Part shown: positions 61,696 through 64,000 of the stretch, in pieces
Numbering within the stretch: position 1 is the first letter of the stretch
Layout of the letters: each line of letters opens with the position of its first letter
Origin: JBBQVS01 sp038211295
Lineage (GTDB): Bacteria; Chloroflexota; Ktedonobacteria; Ktedonobacterales; Ktedonobacteraceae
Length of the DNA: 64,000 nt
Direction of reading: 5' to 3'
Assembly: GCA_038211295.1 (NCBI GenBank)
Contig: JBBQVS010000008.1
Coordinates: 19,760-83,759, forward strand
Made by a program: the position numbers and the translations under genes
The notes under the pieces: generated by a model
What the model was told of the DNA's origin: nothing
Database searches by the model: none
What the model saw: only the letters and a program-made list of their open reading frames with translations

Positions 61696-62172
61696 CTAGG
61701 GTGTACAAATACTGTTGAGGTAGCGGAGCGATGCCAGTACCTGTGCGATAGCAGGAAAATCGCTCTCGCGTTCCGTTATACATTGTTCGTACAGCGCGTT
61801 GTAGCGGTTTGCTAGTAGGATACTAGGACTGAGTGTTTTTTGTACAGCATTCCACTGCGTATAGTACGAAATAACCCCGCCTGTGGGGTCAGCCAGCAAG
61901 GGAAAGGGAAGTTTGAGGGTGGCTTGTGCTTCCAGATTGCCAACTACCGTATTCGCGGTTATGACAAGAATAGCACAATTTTCTTCTCGAAAATCCTGAA
62001 AATGCTCTGCGAATGTACGAAGTAAGGCCGTACTTGCTGTCGCGCTCTGCACAAAAAGCAAGACCAGGTTTTCACGCTGTTTATAGTCCCAGAGACTATA
62101 AGGCATACCGTCGGCTGCGGGCAAACGGAACGCTGGTAGCAGTTGGTCTTTTTCAAGCGGTGGCTGTGACAT
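61696..62172 (-). CDS. Peroxiredoxin-like thioredoxin-fold protein lacking the catalytic cysteine
   Basis: 158 aa. AhpC/TSA fold: LLPAFRLPAADG, then LVLLFVQSATASTALLRTF where peroxiredoxins carry the peroxidatic Cys in a PxxxTxxC motif, then LPFPLLADPTGGVISYY. No cysteine is present at the active site; the only Cys residues are C66 and two near the C-terminus. It is therefore unlikely to be a standard peroxidase. Confidence 0.75.
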   Translation of the reverse strand: MSQPPLEKDQLLPAFRLPAADGMPYSLWDYKQRENLVLLFVQSATASTALLRTFAEHFQDFREENCAILVITANTVVGNLEAQATLKLPFPLLADPTGGVISYYTQWNAVQKTLSPSILLANRYNALYEQCITERESDFPAIAQVLASLRYLNSICTP

Positions 62173-62360
62173 AATTGGTGTTCCCCTGTGTCATAAGAAA
62201 AAAGTTTCCTATGTGTATAGTACGTCATATTTGTCTCTCTTCGCACAAGAATTTCATATAGTTCAAAGAAAATTTCGTAAGCACTTGTAAAATGCTGAGA
62301 CAATCTTTATACTAAGCAGGCTAATTGATAAAAAATACCTGTACAGAGAGGGATGAGCGG

Positions 62361-63224
62361 ATGCAGGCACGTACACAACGGGGGCGTATCGAGCATGTGG
62401 AGAGCGTGCTGGTCGTGGGAAGTGGCAAAGGTGGCGTGGGCAAATCGACGGTAAGCGTGAACCTTGCCGTCGCGCTAGCGAAGCAAGGTGCAAGAGTTGG
62501 GCTGCTGGACGGTGACGCATATGGGCCGAGCATTCCCATTATGCTGGGGGTACGAAAACGTGGTGCGAGCAAGGGCATGGAAGCAACTCTGCCTCTTGCC
62601 GAGCGGCAAGACATGCCGCAGGGGCAGAAGATACAGCCACTTGTGCGTTATGGCGTCAAAATCATGTCGGTTGGCTTTTTTATTGGAGAGGAGCAAGCCG
62701 TAGCCCCTCTTGCTGACGCGCTGGGCCTTCTCATTCGCCAACTGCTCTACTCGGTTGACTGGGGCCATCTGGACTACCTCATCATTGATCTGCCGCCGGG
62801 AACGAGCGAGCCACAAGCAACTCTCTGTCGCGAAATGCACCTTGATGGTGCCATTCTTGTTACGACGCCGCAAGACATCGCGCGTATCGATACCGCGAAG
62901 GCACTGGCGATGTTTCGCAGTAGGAATGTTCCCGTGCTTGGCGTTGTGCAAAACATGGACGGCTTTCTCTGCCCCCATTGTGGCGAGCGTTCCGCGATTT
63001 TCCCACGCAGCCAGGAGACACGCAGCTTGCTTGATGAACTTCCCCTGCTTGGTAGCGTCCCACTCGACCCCGCAGCCGTTATCAATAGCGACAAAGGCCA
63101 CCCCATCGTTATCAGCATGGCGGACTCACCCGTCGCCCACGCCTTCACTCAACTGGCGGCTACCGTCGTCACAATGCTGAAAGCACTGCGTCAGCCACCG
63201 CAATCGTTGGGGCAGGAGGGGTAG
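62361..63224 (+). CDS. mrp: Mrp/NBP35-type ATP-binding Fe-S carrier
   Basis: About 287 aa. Deviant Walker A VGSGKGGVGKSTVSVNLA, switch LLDGDAYGPSIP, Walker B DYLIIDLPPGTSEPQ, and the CxxC of GFLCPHCGE that bridges a 4Fe-4S cluster in the dimer. Mrp proteins deliver Fe-S clusters to target enzymes; the many Fe-S proteins nearby are plausible clients. The ATG at 62361 has GAGAGGG 8 nt upstream; a TTG at 62325 in frame is less likely. It lacks the N-terminal MIP18-like domain of longer Mrp proteins. Confidence 0.92.
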   Translation: MQARTQRGRIEHVESVLVVGSGKGGVGKSTVSVNLAVALAKQGARVGLLDGDAYGPSIPIMLGVRKRGASKGMEATLPLAERQDMPQGQKIQPLVRYGVKIMSVGFFIGEEQAVAPLADALGLLIRQLLYSVDWGHLDYLIIDLPPGTSEPQATLCREMHLDGAILVTTPQDIARIDTAKALAMFRSRNVPVLGVVQNMDGFLCPHCGERSAIFPRSQETRSLLDELPLLGSVPLDPAAVINSDKGHPIVISMADSPVAHAFTQLAATVVTMLKALRQPPQSLGQEG

Positions 63225-63468
63225 ATTATCGCATCAAATGAATCGTAAATGTTAATACCAGTTATATTGTTCAGTGTAACACAGAAGCTACAAAGCTCCG
63301 ATGGAAACACATTTTCTTGCTTGTAACCTCGTGACTTTTTACCTGCATGTATACTCGTCATTCCCGCTTTTCAGATGGGTTTTCCCAATTTTGTAGATAC
63401 TAGAAGAGCTTTTTAGTCATAGAAATTGGGTCAAAGTGTCAGGAGAATAGCTGCATATTTTTTGCAGT

Positions 63469-63699
63469 CTACATGAGTGTTAAATCAATGTCGTCAAGGG
63501 AAATTTCTTGTTTCTGGTGTTCTTTTAGGAAGCTGTTAATGGCTTGTAGTATCTCTTGAGCTGTGCTGTACTTTACAGGTTGACCAGTTTCGGCTCTTCT
63601 ATATGTTCCAATAGTTAAACTTGTTCTGCGAGCTACCGCTTCTTGTGATATACCCAACTCATCACGAATGCGACGTAAGGTTGTTTCATTGTCTTCCAT
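63469..63699 (-). CDS. Small XRE-family HTH repressor
   Basis: 76 aa. Cro/C1-type HTH with LGISQEAVARRTSLTIGTYRR at ~15–35, the rest helical. Stand-alone DNA-binding protein. Its own promoter carries a small palindrome, suggesting autoregulation. Confidence 0.8.
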   Translation of the reverse strand: MEDNETTLRRIRDELGISQEAVARRTSLTIGTYRRAETGQPVKYSTAQEILQAINSFLKEHQKQEISLDDIDLTLM

Positions 63700-63737
63700 G
63701 CGTACTCTCGTCCTCTAGTGATTATTTTGTTTGCATT

Positions 63738-63767
63738 AGTCTAACATACGTACTCTACTAGAGTCAA
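63738..63767 (-). promoter_or_regulatory. Promoter and operator of the small XRE gene
   Basis: On the minus strand TTGACT (63762–63767), 18-bp spacer, TAGACT (63738–63743). ACTCT (63752–63756) and AGAGT (63760–63764) form a palindrome overlapping the −35, a likely site for the repressor itself. Confidence 0.5.
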
Positions 63768-63842
63768 TTTCCTTCTGCCATAAGCCAATAAAAATATTCA
63801 TTATAGTATTTGCATCATGTATTTCGCAAAGTAGCTTTCCTG

Positions 63843-63872
63843 TTGACAGTTTTGCATTGAGTATGTTACAAT
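63843..63872 (+). promoter_or_regulatory. Strong outward promoter at window edge
   Basis: TTGACA (63843–63848), 18-bp spacer, extended −10 TG-T-TACAAT (63864–63872). It points right, out of the window. Confidence 0.6.
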
Positions 63873-63900
63873 ATAGTCACTGGGGCATACACAGTCAGAC

Positions 63901-64000
63901 ATGGTATATCATAACCTGAATAGTATTCAAGTTCTAGAGAAAGTTATGGCTAATAGAAAGGAGAAAATCAAGAAGCTAGCTCTGTGGACTAGACAGAGCT
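63901..64000 (+). CDS. Start of an unidentified gene (cut by window)
   Basis: An ATG at 63901 and another in frame at 63946 open a reading frame that is still open at the last base. The later one has weak GAGAAAG just upstream and gives a lysine-rich start (MANRKEKIKKLALWTRQS). A hairpin AGCTCTGT/ACAGAGCT at 63978–64000 overlaps it, so a leader RNA is the alternative. Confidence 0.3.
   Translation, partial: MVYHNLNSIQVLEKVMANRKEKIKKLALWTRQS

Overview
The window looks like a chromosomal stretch of a Chloroflexota bacterium, most likely class Ktedonobacteria. This is inferred from gene content, not from a marker gene: a MurF–alanine racemase fusion, a Hanks-type kinase with a kelch domain, XRE–TPR regulators, a cyanobacterium-like PATAN/CheY/CheW/MCP/CheA operon, heme A synthase, and split complex I-like genes. 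No rRNA, tRNA or CRISPR array was seen. Many convergent gene pairs are separated by long, near-perfect palindromes that read as bidirectional terminators.

Layout. 1–802: 3' part of dprA. 826–2176: a stand-alone TnpB element with a hairpin at each end. 2186–9392: murF-alr fusion, lipid kinase, dynamin-like GTPase, small membrane protein, ctaA. 9548–16354: Ser/Thr kinase–kelch receptor, a zinc-ribbon protein with pyrimidine nucleoside phosphorylase, and an ABC-2 exporter. 16420–21136: an unusually short Rho, a MerR-headed protein with a degenerate GGDEF, a sigma-like protein and a small membrane protein.

21261–29160 is accessory DNA. A module (74-aa protein plus receiver protein, divergent from an XRE–TPR regulator, followed by a PIG-L/LmbE deacetylase) occurs once in near-complete form and again as a rearranged copy. 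The two copies share ~630 bp at one flank and 174 bp at the other, but carry unrelated-looking XRE–TPR genes between them. In the second copy the receiver is cut short and runs in frame into a HAD phosphatase. TPR and LmbE remnants lie around it.

29316–48069: MMPL transporter, CrtC/AttH-like lipoprotein, GAF sensor kinase with OmpR-type regulator, then a chemosensory operon in the order of cyanobacterial pix/pil taxis operons (receivers, PATAN protein, two CheY, CheW, MCP, CheA hybrid) without cheR or cheB. The MCP has no sizeable external domain and ends in a ~270-residue Q/N/G-rich tail with 11 FG dipeptides.

48056–54705: leuB, then a compact redox operon: nuoB, a NuoI/NuoE-like chimera, a NuoF with an altered nucleotide loop, and a GltD/NfnB-like flavoprotein with ferredoxin domains at both ends. 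No nuoA, C, D, H or J–N genes accompany it. 54775–64000: housekeeping and uncharacterised genes (GH1 glycosidase, DUF4126, PRC/BON protein, AAA ATPase, Cys/Met PLP enzyme, cysteine-less peroxiredoxin-like protein, Mrp, small XRE repressor) and a strong outward promoter at the right edge.

Starts were moved from the longest reading frame where a Shine-Dalgarno sequence clearly favoured an internal codon. All functional calls are from motif recognition by eye; no search was run.
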